A stretch of DNA of 64,000 bases from Cynocephalus volans (GCF_027409185.1 NC_084470.1:33159001-33223000); one strand, 5' to 3'. Positions 33,780-46,001 are shown, numbered from the stretch's first letter. Made by a program: numbers and translations. Notes: a model not told the origin generated them from the letters alone.

Positions 33780-34232
33780 TCAATTTTTAGAAATTCTATT
33801 TTCTTTTTCCTGGTCCTCCCATGTTAATTCCAACAGCTTGTCTTCATGGTCAGAAATTCTCTCTTCTGCTTGTTCTAGCCTGCTGGTTAGACTCTCTGTT
33901 GTATTTTTTATTTTGTTGAATGAATGCTTCAGCTCCACAAGCTCTGGTATATGCTTATTCAGGGCACTGATTTCTTTGTACATTTCTTCTTTCAGGGCCT
34001 ATATATTTTTTCTCATTTCATTGTGTTGTCTAATTGAGTTTTCTTGTATCTCATTAGGTTTCCTTAGAATTGTTGCTTGAAATTCCTTGTCTGTCATTTC
34101 AAGGATTTCCTGTTCTCTAGGATCTAAAGCTTGATAGTTATTATTTTTCTCTGGTTGTAATGCACTATCTTGATTTTTCATATTTCTAGTATCTTCCATT
34201 TGGTGTTTAGTCATTGTGGCAGGGAGTATCAC
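33780..34232 (-). pseudogene. L1 ORF1 pseudogene, N-terminal half
   Basis: Two frames (33999-34232 and 33780-33983) encode the N-terminal and coiled-coil part of L1 ORF1p. The second carries SRLEQAEERISDHEDK, with the heptad pattern of the trimerising coiled coil. The related plus-strand copy has SEQAEEIISDLEDS at the matching place. ORF1p is the RNA-binding chaperone of the L1 RNP. Stops and shifts break the frame. Confidence 0.75.
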
Positions 34233-34279
34233 AGTCTACTCATTCCACCCTTATGTCTGGCCTGGATCCTGAAGGGACT

Positions 34280-34557
34280 GCCTATTCTGGGCAGTGGGGA
34301 CTAGCCTGGGCTGGGGGTCCCACAGTGCCTGTCTGTTCTAGCATAGCTGACTTGGGACGTGTGGGCCCAGTGGCTCTCAGCCCTTTCTGTGCAGTGGGCA
34401 CTGTCCTGGGCTGGGGGTCCCAAGGTCCCTGCATGTTCTAGCATGGCTGATTTGGGGTGTGTGGGCCTGGCAGCTCTCAGGCCTCTTTGGATGGTGGGCA
34501 TTGACTGTCTTGGGGGTCCCATGGTGCACAGCTCCTGCCTGTTCTGGTGCAGGCCTC
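34280..34557 (-). repeat. L1 5'-UTR tandem array, ~108-bp units
   Basis: Two and a half units. Each has 'gcagtggg', 'cctgggctgggggtcccac' or its near match, 'ctgttctagcatagctga' or its near match, and 'gtgggcc…ggcagctctcagg'. Unit edges are at about 34285, 34391 and 34499. The third unit is cut by the insertion boundary at 34557. Confidence 0.7.
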
Positions 34558-34573
34558 TAAGATCTAAAATTTT

Positions 34574-35034
34574 GAAACTTAAGTTTGTACCTTCTTTACA
34601 ACAGTGGGAAAAGCCTACGATCTTATTCCTGTTAAGTAATTTTGTAAGGCTCCGATTGATGTTATAGTTAACAAAGGTAAGGCCATTCATATGCATTTCT
34701 ACTTTTCAATTCATCTCTCTTATAGCTAAGGAATGAGACTGTGACTGAGACAAGGCAGTCAAAAACTGATCATTATTTTGTCTTTCTGATTTGATTGGTA
34801 AGTTAGCAAATGTAGTTAAAACACTATGTGTGCATCCCAGGGTATGTGGAGAAAAAAAAAAAAAAACGGTAATCTCAGCATCTCATTGAAAACTTTTCTC
34901 AGTATTAAGTCCAAATTTCTATTCCTAGAAACCTTCCTGTCTGTTCACATGAGCTTTGTGTAGCTTTCAGCTTCAAAAAGCATATTCATCTCTTTTGGTT
35001 ATCTAAATGTTAGAAATATTCACTGTTACCATAC
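34574..35034. other. Unannotated DNA
   Basis: No gene or repeat recognised. An A-run lies at ~34852-34866. Confidence 0.4.
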
Positions 35035-35610
35035 ATGAAGTACCATTTCTAGTTATTTAATGTTGCAAAACAATGAGCTTTAAAATGTAGTAGAGTAAAA
35101 TAACCTTGGGTGAGGAATTCAGAAAGGGTACAATGGGGATGGTTTATCTCTGCTGCAAGAAGTCTGGGGTCTCAGCTAGGAAAACTCACGTGGCTGAGTG
35201 GTGGCTCCAATGAATGGGAGCTGGAATTATTTGGAGATCTCTTTCACTCACATGTCTGGAATGTGGGCTGGGATGGTGCAAAGGCAGGGCTCAGCTGGAG
35301 CTATTGATAAGAATGCACATATGTGGTCTGTCCATGTGGCCTGGGCTTCACATAGTGTGGTGGTTGGGTTCTGAATGGAAATATCCCAAGAGGGAGCGTC
35401 AGTAGGGTGAGAGTTCTAAGAGAGCCATGGGATTTCGAGACATACCTTCAGAAATCACAAAATGTCATTTCTGTTCTATTCCACTGATCAAAGCAGGCAT
35501 AAGCCTGCCCATATTCAAGGGGAGATGATATAGATTTCACCTTTTATGGGAGCAGTATCAAAAAATTTGTGATCATTTTTTAAAACCACTATGACACCCG
35601 GTTCATAGTT
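35035..35610. repeat. Ancient interspersed repeat, family unsure
   Basis: The block order 'gttgcaaaacaatgagcttt', 'tgtctggaatgtgggctggg', 'ttctgttctattccactgat', 'cccatattcaaggggagatg' and 'gagcagtatcaaaaaatttg' is one I recognise from a mammal-wide old LTR or DNA element, but I cannot name it. No gene. The open frames at 35110-35405 lie within this repeat. Confidence 0.4.
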
Positions 35611-36635
35611 TTTTTTTTTCAAGAGATTTTTCTTTACTAATTATCTTACAAAAAAGCACAAGTTATCTGACATTTTATAGAAGAAAACCAGAGATGGGTC
35701 CTGTGCTTACTTGTAAACTCAAGTGCAGAAATATTAACAAATTTCTTTATCTACCAATATTACCCAGTACATTCATCTGTACACAGTGGGTTTCAGAAAA
35801 ATATCTGGGGGAAAATTAATTGCTAGGAGAATTTCACATGAATCATTTTTTTTCCTTGCAGACAATTTGGCTGCTGCATTAGTGTTCTCCCTGATGGAGC
35901 TGTCATTAACTATAGTTCTATTAGCTGTTCATCTATTGCATAGAATAGACCCAAATACAACGATTGCTTTTGAACTGAGCCATTGTTTCATGAATATTAG
36001 AACACAAATCAATGCATATTGACTGAGTTTTTGTAGCTCAATGTTATAGCATTGCCCTCACCAAAATATGGCTCATTTCTTCAAAACAATGTGCAAGACT
36101 TAGAAGAAAAATAAGAAGCACTTAAGTTTTTCGAGATATTGAACTTTTGGAACTGAGCTAATAATTTCATTTCTTCAATTGCTTGAAACTGTATGAACAG
36201 ATACTACACTTTCTAAAGTACTTGTTTCTGTGTGGATAGTGGTGAACAAGAGGTCAGAGAAGAGTAACTATAGGTAACATTCCCATTACACTTTAATGAA
36301 CTTATATCATCTCTATTGACACTCACAAGAAGCTTGTGAGGAAAGTATTATCAACCCAAATTTACAAATGAGCATATTGATGTCACAGATTTTCTGTAGC
36401 ATGCCCAAGGTCACCACCTTAGAGGGATGGAAAGGAGATTTAAATTCCTCAGACATGGTCACTTCTCGAGAGTCACATATAGTTCTCCTTGGCCAAATTG
36501 AAGTACTTCTTATCTGTGATCTCATGATACCTTGAAATCTATCCATATCTACTTTTTGTTTTAACTTTTTTCTTTTGTGTTTATTTTACCCCACTTGACT
36601 TGAAAGAAAGGACATCTGGTCTTATATATCTGTAC
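35611..36635. other. Unannotated DNA
   Basis: No gene. The stretch 36325-36450 ('tttacaaatgagcatattga' … 'ggtcaccacctta') is a faint antisense MIR-like pattern. Confidence 0.35.
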
Positions 36636-36894
36636 CTGCTAATAATTTGACCCAAAGTAACCAATGAATGCTTGCAGAATGAATAGATAAATGAGTGAAG
36701 GCTTCTTAATTCTAAGATTCTGTCTGCCAATCTATGGTGAATTTCAAGAAAGAAGTGCACTGCTAGAATAAGCGTAAAGGAAAGCTGGTATTTGTGGATA
36801 CGACACATGAGAGCTATAGACATAAAGACCTCTGAATCAAATGTGGCGTTGTTTTACCTCATTCCCTAGAATATACTAGGAATAGGGAGGAACA

Positions 36895-37065
36895 CTTGTG
36901 TGCTTGAGCACAGTGAGTAAGAGGAAAATATAGGAATATCAGGAATTGAAATCAAAGAGTTAATTAGGTGGATCAGATAATATAGAGCCTTGTAGAAATG
37001 TAAGGACTCTGAGTGACTTGATCAGATTTAGCAGGCAAAGTGATCCTTTTAAAACCTATGGTAAG
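36895..37065 (-). repeat. L2 fragment, antisense
   Basis: The plus strand shows the L2 reverse-complement landmarks 'atatagagccttgtagaaat' 'gtaaggactctgagtgactt' and 'gatcagatttagcaggcaaa' 'gtgatcc'. An L2 3'-tail-like piece also lies at 36640-36692. Confidence 0.6.
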
Positions 37066-37624
37066 TCTTCTTTTGCAAGAAGTGAAGAAATTTCAGCTAA
37101 GAATATTTAAATAATTTCTACTGAATCAAATGTCTAGTTAGTTCCATGTCCAGATCCTCTGTCTCTGGACTTACAGAGAGACTATTTATGCAGTGTTAAG
37201 AATATAGTTAAGCCAGGGTGAGAATCCTGTGCACCACCATGTGGGCCCAGCCTGACGCCCCAGAAAGTCCCTCCCACCTTATGAATAGGAGCCAAGGTGG
37301 TGTCCTGTGCACCACCAGGGACCCAGCCTGAAGCACCAGAGAGCCCCTCCCACTACCTGTGCAATAGCCACAGTGAGCATCCCATGAAAGTGCCACAAAC
37401 ACCATTTCTGTGCAGGTGGTCCACCACACCCACCACTACACCTACTGCCACTGCAAGGATGGCTCACTACCACAATAGGAGACAAAGCCTATCTACAGGC
37501 AGCCCAATGAGCACTCAACTACATTGATACAAGAAGAGTCACCAGTGGAGCCTGCAAATAAAGGAGGAAGTCTTTCTCCTCATAGCTCAATCCAGACTAA
37601 CGTAAGAAACAAGTGCTCTACTAG

Positions 37625-38638
37625 ATGACCAGACATCATGAAAAGATACTAGAATTACAAATAAACAAGAAGATATGACACCACCAAAGGAATACAGTAA
37701 TTCTCAAGGACCAGATCACATAGAGCAGGAAGCCCTTGAAATGTCTGAAAAGGAATTCTGAGCAACAATCTTAAGAAAACTGAAAGAGATAAGAGAAGAC
37801 TCAATTAGAGAACACAAGGAAACAAGAAAAAATATTCAGGATATGAAGGAAGAAATTTACAAAGAGATTAATACCTTATAAAAGAATGTAGCAGAACTCA
37901 TGGAACTAAAGGATTCACTCAATGAAATAAAAAATACAAGAGAGCTTGAGCAGCAGGTCAGAGCAAGCAGAAGAAATAATTTCTGATCTAGAAGATAGTC
38001 TTTCTGAAATAACCAAGGTGGAACACACACACACACACACACACGCACACACACACAAAGGAAAAAAGAATTTTAAAAGTGAAGAAAATCTAAGAGAGCT
38101 AGCACACAACCTCAGGTACACAAACATCTGAATCATGGGTATTCCAGAAGGGGAGGAGAAAGGAGAAGGCATTCAAAACCTATTCAAGTAAATAATAACA
38201 GAAAACTTCCAAGGTATAGGGAGAGACACAGACCTTTAGATCTAGGAAGCCCAAAGATCCCCAAAAAGATTCAATCCAAAAAGATCTTCTCCAAGTCATA
38301 CTATAATATAACTGGCAAAGCTCAGAGACAAAGAGAGAATTCTAAAAGCAGAAAGAGAAAAGCATCAAATCACCTGTAAGGAAGACCCTATCAGACTAAC
38401 AGCAGACTTCTCAACTGAAACCCTACAAGCCAGAATGAAATGGGGTAATATGTTAAAAATACTAAAAGAAAAACATTGCCAGTCAAGAATTCTATACCCA
38501 ACAAGGCTATCCTTCAGAAATGAGAGGGAAATATTGTATTTCTCAGACAAACCAAAATTGTGGGAGTTCACCATCACATGTACAGCCCTGCAAGAAATTC
38601 TCAAGGGAGTCCTGCACCCAGAATCTGAAAAACAATAA
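37625..38638 (+). pseudogene. L1 ORF1 pseudogene
   Basis: Starts ATG ACC AGA CAT CAT (MTRHHEKILELQINKKI), parallel to the ORF1 start in the minus-strand copy, and is stopped soon after. A coiled-coil segment (SEQAEEIISDLEDS) is readable from 37946. It runs through a CA-repeat expansion to NLRELAHNLRYTNI, then a stop, then IMGIPEGEE, the landmark at the start of the ORF1p RNA-recognition domain. The C-terminal part is readable at 38435-38638. Product in intact elements: the trimeric nucleic-acid chaperone. Confidence 0.8.
38023..38057. repeat. (CA)n microsatellite inside L1 ORF1
   Basis: A ~35-bp ACACAC run with one G interruption, placed between the coiled coil and the RRM-like part of ORF1. 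It reads as a His-Thr repeat in the ORF1 frame. Confidence 0.9.
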
Positions 38639-38813
38639 CCACTATTATGGATACACAAGAAAGAGCAAAACCTGCAATTAAAACAAAAATACAAATGAGA
38701 AAGAGAAAGAAGCTGTCACACAACCTGAAAATTCCAACTAACATTAAAGATGAAAATAAAAGAGGAAGAAAGGAACAAAAGATGTTTAAAACATCTAAAC
38801 AAAAAGCAATAAA

Positions 38814-41800
38814 ATGACAGGAGTAAAACAATACCTGTCAATAATAACCCTAAATGTAAAGGGATTAAACACCCTATTCAGAAGACACAGACTGACTGAT
38901 TGGATTAAAAAGGTAGACCCAAGTATATGCTGTCTTCAGAGACCCACCTCACCTATAGAGACACCTACAGACAGAAAATGAAGGGATGGAAAAAGATATA
39001 CCATGAAAATGGAAGCCAAAAGCGAACAGGCACAGCTATTCTTATATCAGACAAAATAGACTTTAAACCAAAAAATATAAAAAGAGACAAAGAAGGCCAT
39101 TATACAATAATAAAGGGATCTATCCAGCAGGAAGACACACAATAATAAACATGTGTGTACCCCAAACTGTAGCAACCAGATGTATAAAGCAAACAGTCAT
39201 AGACCTACAAAAAAGAGATAGACCTTAATATGATAATAGTGGGTGACCTGAATACCCCTTTCTCAAAATTGGACAAATCTTCCAGGCAACAAATCAACAG
39301 AGAAACATAGGATTTAAATTACTTCTTAAACCAATGGACCTGGGAGATATCTACAGAACATTTCATCCAACAACTACAGAGTAAGCATTCTTCTCATCAG
39401 TACATGGAAAAATCTCCAGGATAGACCACATATTAGGTCACAAACCAAGTCTCAGCAAATTTAAAAAATCAAAATCATTTCAAGTATCTTTCAGATCACA
39501 GTAGATTAAAGCTGGAAATCCATAACAAGCAAAACTCTAGAAACTATATATACACATGAAACAAAACAAAACAAACCAATGGTCTCCTGAATGACCTATG
39601 GGTCCATGAATAAACTAAGCATAAAGTCAAAAAATTTCTTGAAACTTATGGAAATAAAGATACATCATACCAAAACCTGTGGGATACTGCAAAAGCAGTA
39701 CCAAGAGCGAAGTTTATTACAATAAACACTTACATCAAAAGAATAGAAAGACTTCAAATAAGCAACCTAATGCTATATCTCAAATAGCTAGAAAAACAGC
39801 AAGAATGCATCCTAAAAGTAGTAGATGGAAAGAATTGAGATCAGACCAGACCTAAGTGAAATAGACCCAAAATATGGCACAAAAGATCCATGAAACAAAA
39901 AATTGTTTTTTTGAGTAGATAAATAAAATAGATAAACCATTAGCTAAGTTAACAAAAAGAAGAAGACAGAAGATCCAAATAACAAAAATCAAAAATGAAA
40001 GAGAGACATTACAACCGATATTACAGAAATACAAAGAATCATTAGAGATTTTTATAAACAGCTGTACACAAACAAATATGAAAACCTGGAGGAAATGGAT
40101 AAATTTCTGGACACATACAAACTACCAAGACTGAATCAAGAAGAAATAGAAAACCTGAAGAGACCAATAAAAAGCAAAGATATTGAAGCAATAATAAGCA
40201 GTCTTCCAACAAAGAAAAGTCAAGAACCAGATGGCTTTACTGCTGAATTCTATCACTTTTAAAGAGGAATTAATATAAATTATCTACAAATTATTTTAAA
40301 AAATTGAAACAGAAGCCATTCTTCCAAACTCATTCTATGAGGCTCTCATCACCCTGATACCAAAACCAGACAAAGACACAACAAAAAAAGAAAATTACAG
40401 GCCAATATCCTTGCTGAACATAGATGCAAAAATCCTCAACAACATATTAGTAATCAGAACACAGCAACACATTAAAAAAATTATATACCATGATCAAGTG
40501 GGATTCATCACAGGGATGCAAGGATGGTTAAACATATGAAAGTCAATAAATGTGATGCACCACATTAACAAAACCAAGGACAAAAACCATTTGATTATCT
40601 CCATAGATACAGAAAAAGCATTTGACAAAATTCAACATGGCTTCATAATAAAGACTCTCACCAAATTACGTATGTATGGAAAATATCTCAACACAATAAA
40701 AGCCAAATAGGACAAAACAATCACCAATATCCTGAATGGGAAAAGCTGGTTTTCCCTTAAGAATGGGGACAAGACAAGGATGCCCACTCTCACCACTCCT
40801 ACTTAACATAATATCAGAAGTACTAACCAGAGCAATCTGGAAAGAGAAAGAAATAAAGAGCTATCAATTTGCAATGGACAAAGTCACACTGTCCCCATTT
40901 GTAGATGACATGATCATACATATAGAAAAACCTAATGACTCTACCAAAAAAACTGTTGGAGCTGATTAACAATTTCAGCAATGTTGCAGGATACAAAATC
41001 AACACCTAAAAATCAGTAGCAATTTTATACTCCAAATGCAAACTAGCAGAAAAGTAAATCAAGAAAGCAAACCCATTTACAACAGTCACAAAAAAATAAA
41101 ATATCTAGGAATCAATTTAACCAAAGAGGTGAAAGATCTCTACAATGAGAACTACAAAACACTACTGAAAGAAATTAAAAGGACACAAAAAGTTGTAAAG
41201 ACATGTCATGATCTTGCATTGGAAGAATTAACATTGTGAAAATGTCCATAGTACTGAAACCAATCTACAGCTTCAATGTAATCCCCATCAAAATACCAAT
41301 GACATTCTTTACAGAAATAGAAAAAACAATCCTAACATTCATATGCAACAACAAAAGACCCAGAATAACCAAAGCAATCCTGAGCACACACACAAAAATA
41401 AAGCTGTTGGCATAACACTACCTGACTTTAAACTATACTACAAAGCTATAACAAAAACAGCATGGTACTGGCATAAAAACAGACACACACAGATCAATGG
41501 AATAGAACAGAGAATCCAGAAATCAACCCATACACCTACAGCCATCTGATCTTTGACAAAGGCACCAAGTCTACAGACTGCCTCTTCAGCAAATGGTGCT
41601 TGGAAAACTGGATATTAATATGTAGGAGAATGAAAGTAGACCTGTACCTTTCACCATATACCAAAATCAACTCAAAATGGATTAAAGAATTAAATATACA
41701 CCCTGAAACAATAGAACTCCTTAAAGAAAACATAGGGGAAACACTCCAGGAAGCAGGATTGGGTACAGACTTCATGAATACAACTCCCAAAGCACAAGCA

Positions 41801-42621
41801 ACCAAAGAAAAGATAAACAAATGGGATTATATCAAACTAAAAAGCTTCTGCTCAAAAGAAACAATTAACAGAGTGAAAAGACAACCAACAGAGTGGGAGA
41901 AAATATTTGCAAAACATACATCTGACAAAGGATTAATATCCAGAGTATACAAGGAACTCAAACAACTTCACAGCAAAAAAACCAAGTAACCCAATTAAAA
42001 AATGGGCAAAGGAGCTGAATAGGCATTTCTCAAAGGAAGATATACAAATGGCCAAAAGACATATGAAAAAATTCTCAACATCACTCAGATTCGGGAAATG
42101 CAAATCAAAAGCACTTTGAGATGCCATCTCACTCCAGCTAGGATGGCTAATATCCAAAAGACTGAGAATGATAATTGCTGGTGAGGTTTCAGAAAAAGAG
42201 GAACTCTCATAAACTGTTGATGGGACTGCAAAATGGTGCAGCCTTTATGGAAAATGGTATGGAGGTTCCTCAAACAATTGTAGATAGATCTACCATATGA
42301 CCTAGCTATTCCAGTGCTGGGAATATATCCAGAGGAATGAAAATCATCCTGTGAAAGGGATACCTGCACTCCAATGTTTATTGCAGCACTATTTACAATA
42401 GCCAAGAGTTGGAACCAGCCAAAATTTCTGTCATCATATGAGTGGATAAGGAAAATGTGGTATATCTACAGAATGGAATATTACTGTGCTGTAAAAAAGA
42501 GTGAAATACTACCACTCACAGCAACATGAGTGGACTCAGAAAAAATTATATTAAGTGAAATAAGTCAGGCACAGAAAGAGAAATACCACATGTTCTCACT
42601 TATTTGTCGGAGCTATAAATC
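38814..42621 (+). pseudogene. L1 ORF2 pseudogene
   Basis: Starts ATG at 38814 (MTGVKQYLSIITLNVKGLN), the N-terminal endonuclease motif of L1 ORF2p. The reverse transcriptase is readable at 40736-40969 with [15 protein letters not shown] and a FVDD in place of FADD. The C-terminal tail is near 42530-42621 (QAQKEKYHMFSLI), where the normal stop is lost (tat-aaa in place of taa), so the last frame runs on. Many frameshifts and stops interrupt the reading frame. Intact ORF2p nicks target DNA and reverse-transcribes L1 RNA; this copy cannot. Confidence 0.85.
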
Positions 42622-42869
42622 AATCAATCAATCAATATACAAATACATGGTGGGGGGTGTAGGGAAGAAGACACAGCAATCACGACAATTCCTTGAACTT
42701 GTTAAGACGTGTGAACAGATATGATGTTGATGTGGGGAGTGGGTAGAGGGAGGGTGAGAAAAGGAATTGGTAAAAGGACATGATAACCTAGTACATTGTA
42801 CCTCACTAAATAAAAATCTAAACAAACAAACAAACAAATAAATAGTGTTAGTATAAAAAATAAAGAAAT

Positions 42870-43690
42870 AAAAAAAGAAAATTTTTTTCTTTAGAGAAGG
42901 TTGTGTGTTCATGTGTGTGTGCGTGTGTGTCTGTGTGTTGTCATTTATTTTTTAAAATAGGTGAAATAGCAGCATGTTTACAACATGAAGGGAATGATTC
43001 TGAAGAGAGGAAATCACTGATAATACAAAAAAGAGAGAGAAATACTACTAGAGTGAGTTTTTAATGGAGGAAGGGGGACAGACTTGGATACCCAAGGAAG
43101 AGACTGTATAAATGGTTTGTTTACAGTAACACCTCAAAATGCAGAGTAAATGAATACAGATGCTGTCAGGTAGATAGATATCGTTGGGGGAAATCTGTGG
43201 AAGTTCTATTCTGATTGCTTTAATATACTCAGTGAAGTATGAAGCAAGGACAAAAATGAGATGTTCAAAACAGAGATATGGATAGAGGGAGTTATCGATA
43301 GTGACAAGTTCTAGGCAAAATTGTTGGTACACTGGAGGACAATTTTTGATAAAGAGGTGATCAAGAAACTGAGAGGTCAAAGTGTTAGAAAGATTATTTA
43401 TATATTAACATTGCTAAGATATGACACAATAGCAGTCTTGGGGAGAGGGACAGTGAAGTAGGAACTAAAAATATCAAGAAATGGCAGACAGTCACATTAG
43501 AGCAATAGATGACATAAATTTACTCTGATAACAGAAAAGTTAGATCTGGTGATTATCAGGAAGAAATGAGAAAAGAATGGTCCAGAAGTGACAATGGGGT
43601 TAAGAAGGACACCTCCCCATTTACAGGCCCAGTGAAATGAGATGTAAGAAAACAATTTCCTCAGGGGAGAGGCAAGTTTTAAACCAATTT
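42870..43690. other. Unannotated DNA with (GT)n
   Basis: A short (TG)n-like run lies at 42900-42940. The rest shows no gene or repeat. Confidence 0.4.
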
Positions 43691-43699
43691 TTATTTTTA

Positions 43700-45000
43700 T
43701 TATTATTTTTTTTTTAGTAACTTAATTATGATGTGCTTTAGAAAATTTTTGGCCAAATATTTTTTTCTGTTTCCACACTTCCACTATTTCAGGGACTCCA
43801 TTTAAATTGGTTATAAATTATATGAGGCTTCTTGAAGATTTCCAACAAGTCACAAATGCTCTGTTCTCCTTCTCTTTTTTTTTAGGCTTTTTTTTTTTTT
43901 TCTGTTTCATTTTGGGTAGTTCCTATTGTTATGTCTTCTTCAAGTTCACTAATCTTTTTCTAAATGTGTAATCTACCATTAATCCTATCAGGTATATTTT
44001 TCATCTGTCACATAACAGTTTTCATCTCTAGAATTTTGATTTGAATTATTTTTGTCTTCTGTTATCTTTTCTACCCATATCCAATTTCTTGAACATCTGG
44101 AATACAGTTCTAATGACTATTTTAATGCCCTTGCCTACTAATTCTATCATCTGTGTCATTTCTGACTCATTTTAGATTGGTTGACTTTTCTCCTTAGTAT
44201 GTATCTATTTTCTTGATTTTTTGCATGTCTGGTAAGTTTTGATTGTATGATAGACGCTGTGAATTTTACTTTGTCAGGTACTAGTTATTTTTTCTATTCC
44301 TGAAAATGTTCTTGAGTTTTTTTCTAGAACATGGTTGTTACTTTCAAACAGTTTGATGTTCCCAGGTCTTTCTTTTAAGGTTTGTCAGACAGAACCAGGA
44401 CAATGTTTAAAATGGAACTGGTTTTCCATACTAGTGAGGCCAGGCCTTTTGGAGTACTCTACTCAATGCCCAGTGAGTTATGAGGTTTTCCCCTCTGGCT
44501 GGAGGGATCAGACACTGTTTCTGGCACTTTGTGAGTACCAGACACTGTTACTTCTACTCACTTTGGGTGATTCTTTTCCTAGCCTTGGATAGTTTCCTCA
44601 CATGCATATGCTGATTAGTACTCAGCTAAAAACTGGAAGAAGAAACCTCTGCAGACCTTTATAGTTCTCTGTGTGTGTACTTCTCCTTGTTGGTACTCTG
44701 TCCTGTAATTCTAGCCACCTTTCTCTCTATCCCCACCTTTCATTTTCCAACTCATACTGTGCCTAGGGTCTTCCTCCCTGAATCTGGCCTAGAAAATTAC
44801 TATAGGCAGTAATCTGGGGATAATGTAGGACATACTTCTCTTGTTTTTTATCTTTCAGGGATCACTGTACTATGTTGACTGATGCCCACTGTCTTGAAAA
44901 CAACCATTTCATATATTTGTTGTTGTTGTTGTTGTTTCAGACAGGAGGATAAATCCGATTTCTGACAATCTTCTTGGTAAGAGCAAAAGTGCAAGTAAGT
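43700..45000 (-). mobile_element. HAL1/old L1M 5' half, antisense
   Basis: Recognisable antisense blocks: 'ttttgggtagttcctattgt', 'atgtcttcttcaagttcact', 'ctaattctatcatctgtgtc', 'gattgtatgatagacgctgt' 'gaattttac', and at the right end 'acaggaggataaatccgatt'. The last is the usual edge of HAL1/L1M 5' sequence. No open frame. It contains a (TTG)n run at ~44919-44938. Confidence 0.6.
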
Positions 45001-45986
45001 TTGTTACTGTTCAGCTTTTTTGTTGTTGTTGAAATAATATATTAACATTGAATGGATTAACTACTCAGCTTATTTGTCAGAGAGCAAGATTTTGAGGGTC
45101 TGGGACTTGGATAGGGTAATTCTGGGGAGGAGAGTGATGCTTAAGAAGAGGGTGCACATAATTTAGGTCAGCGTGAGAACACTGGCAATTGGGAGAAGGC
45201 TGATATTACTAATTTCCACACCACTGTTAGGCCAGCCTGAGTAAAGCATCTATTTTTCAGATCTTCAATCATTTGAAAAGATGAAATTATTATTGTAGCA
45301 AATGAGGTTATCTTAAGATGCTCTTGTAGCTTTTATTTTCCCACCACAAATCCAGAAAAAGATGAACATGCTTTAAAAGGGTAGTAAAGGAGGCTGAGTT
45401 TTCAGAGGTAGAATCTCAATATCTTAATAGAAAAATAATTACTGGCAAAAATTCTACTGAAAAGGGAAAACTACCACAAATTAATGCAAAGTGTCTCTAA
45501 TTAATTTGTTTCTGTTGGGATAAAGAACCCCTGCCCCCATCCTTATGCCTCTGGTGTTACCACCAAGCAACTAGCTTAAGAGGAAGGTTTATATAAAAAT
45601 ATGATCAATTATAAAAATAAATAAAGAAGCTACATTTTCTTTGCAAGCCTTAATTTTGCACAAAAGGATTTGGAACCCTGTTACATTTACATAACCAGAA
45701 GTCTATTCCACTTAGGTGACTATAAGATGTTTGTTCTCTTTATTCTTTTCTGCCCACATGTCTTTAAAAGCAGGCTACTCTGCTCATGTGTTATGTTTTG
45801 TAGTGGGATTTGGGAACTGGTCTCTTCCCTCTGTGACATAATGAGCTATTCGATTTACTCTTTTAGTAGAGGAATAGGAGAGAAGGAGAAGGAAGAAGAA
45901 ACTAGGAAATTGGATTGAGTATGTCAACACATAGTTTTGCTGATACATTGAAATGTAAGTAACAAGTAAAAGCAAAAACTAAAGTT
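45001..45986. other. Unannotated DNA
   Basis: No gene or repeat recognised; short unconvincing frames only. Confidence 0.4.
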
Positions 45987-46001
45987 AAAAATTAAGGGAA
46001 G

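Larger units (their letters stand above)
29336..34557 (-). mobile_element. Long L1 with apparent 3' transduction
   Basis: A perfect 16-bp duplication, taagatctaaaatttt, lies at 29320-29335 and 34558-34573. On the minus strand the order is: truncated 5' UTR with ~108-bp tandem units (34557-~34240), ORF1 (~34230-33040), ORF2 (~33000-29900), 3' UTR to ~29700. There follow ~365 bp of non-L1 sequence and a second A-rich tail, (AATA)n, next to the left duplication. ORF1 pieces include a coiled-coil-like segment at 33780-33983. The RT segment 31614-32000 keeps [15 protein letters not shown], but the catalytic FADD reads FADV. About 0.7 kb of the endonuclease/linker region is missing at ~32853. The copy is inactive. 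Confidence 0.88.
37206..42838 (+). mobile_element. Near-full-length L1, plus strand
   Basis: In order: a 5' UTR with a ~78-bp tandem duplication (37226-37380), ORF1 (37625-~38638), a ~175-bp intergenic part, ORF2 (38814-~42621), and a 3' UTR with an AATAAA signal near 42808 and (AAAC)n tail to ~42838. The family is that of the minus-strand L1 at 29.3-34.6 kb, but the endonuclease region is present. Both ORFs carry many stops and frameshifts. The target duplication is unclear: agtgtta… occurs at ~37190 and ~42845, but only as a poor match. The 5' end is probably truncated. Confidence 0.9.

Noticed and set aside
42618..42643. AATC and similar short repeats as a CRISPR-like array
   Set aside because: They are simple tetranucleotide microsatellites without spacers, in a mammalian genome.
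44935..45000. Possible exon between 'gttgtttcag' and 'ggtaagagc'
   Set aside because: The stretch 'acaggaggataaatccgatt' is the usual edge of HAL1/L1M sequence, so the splice-like signals are coincidental.
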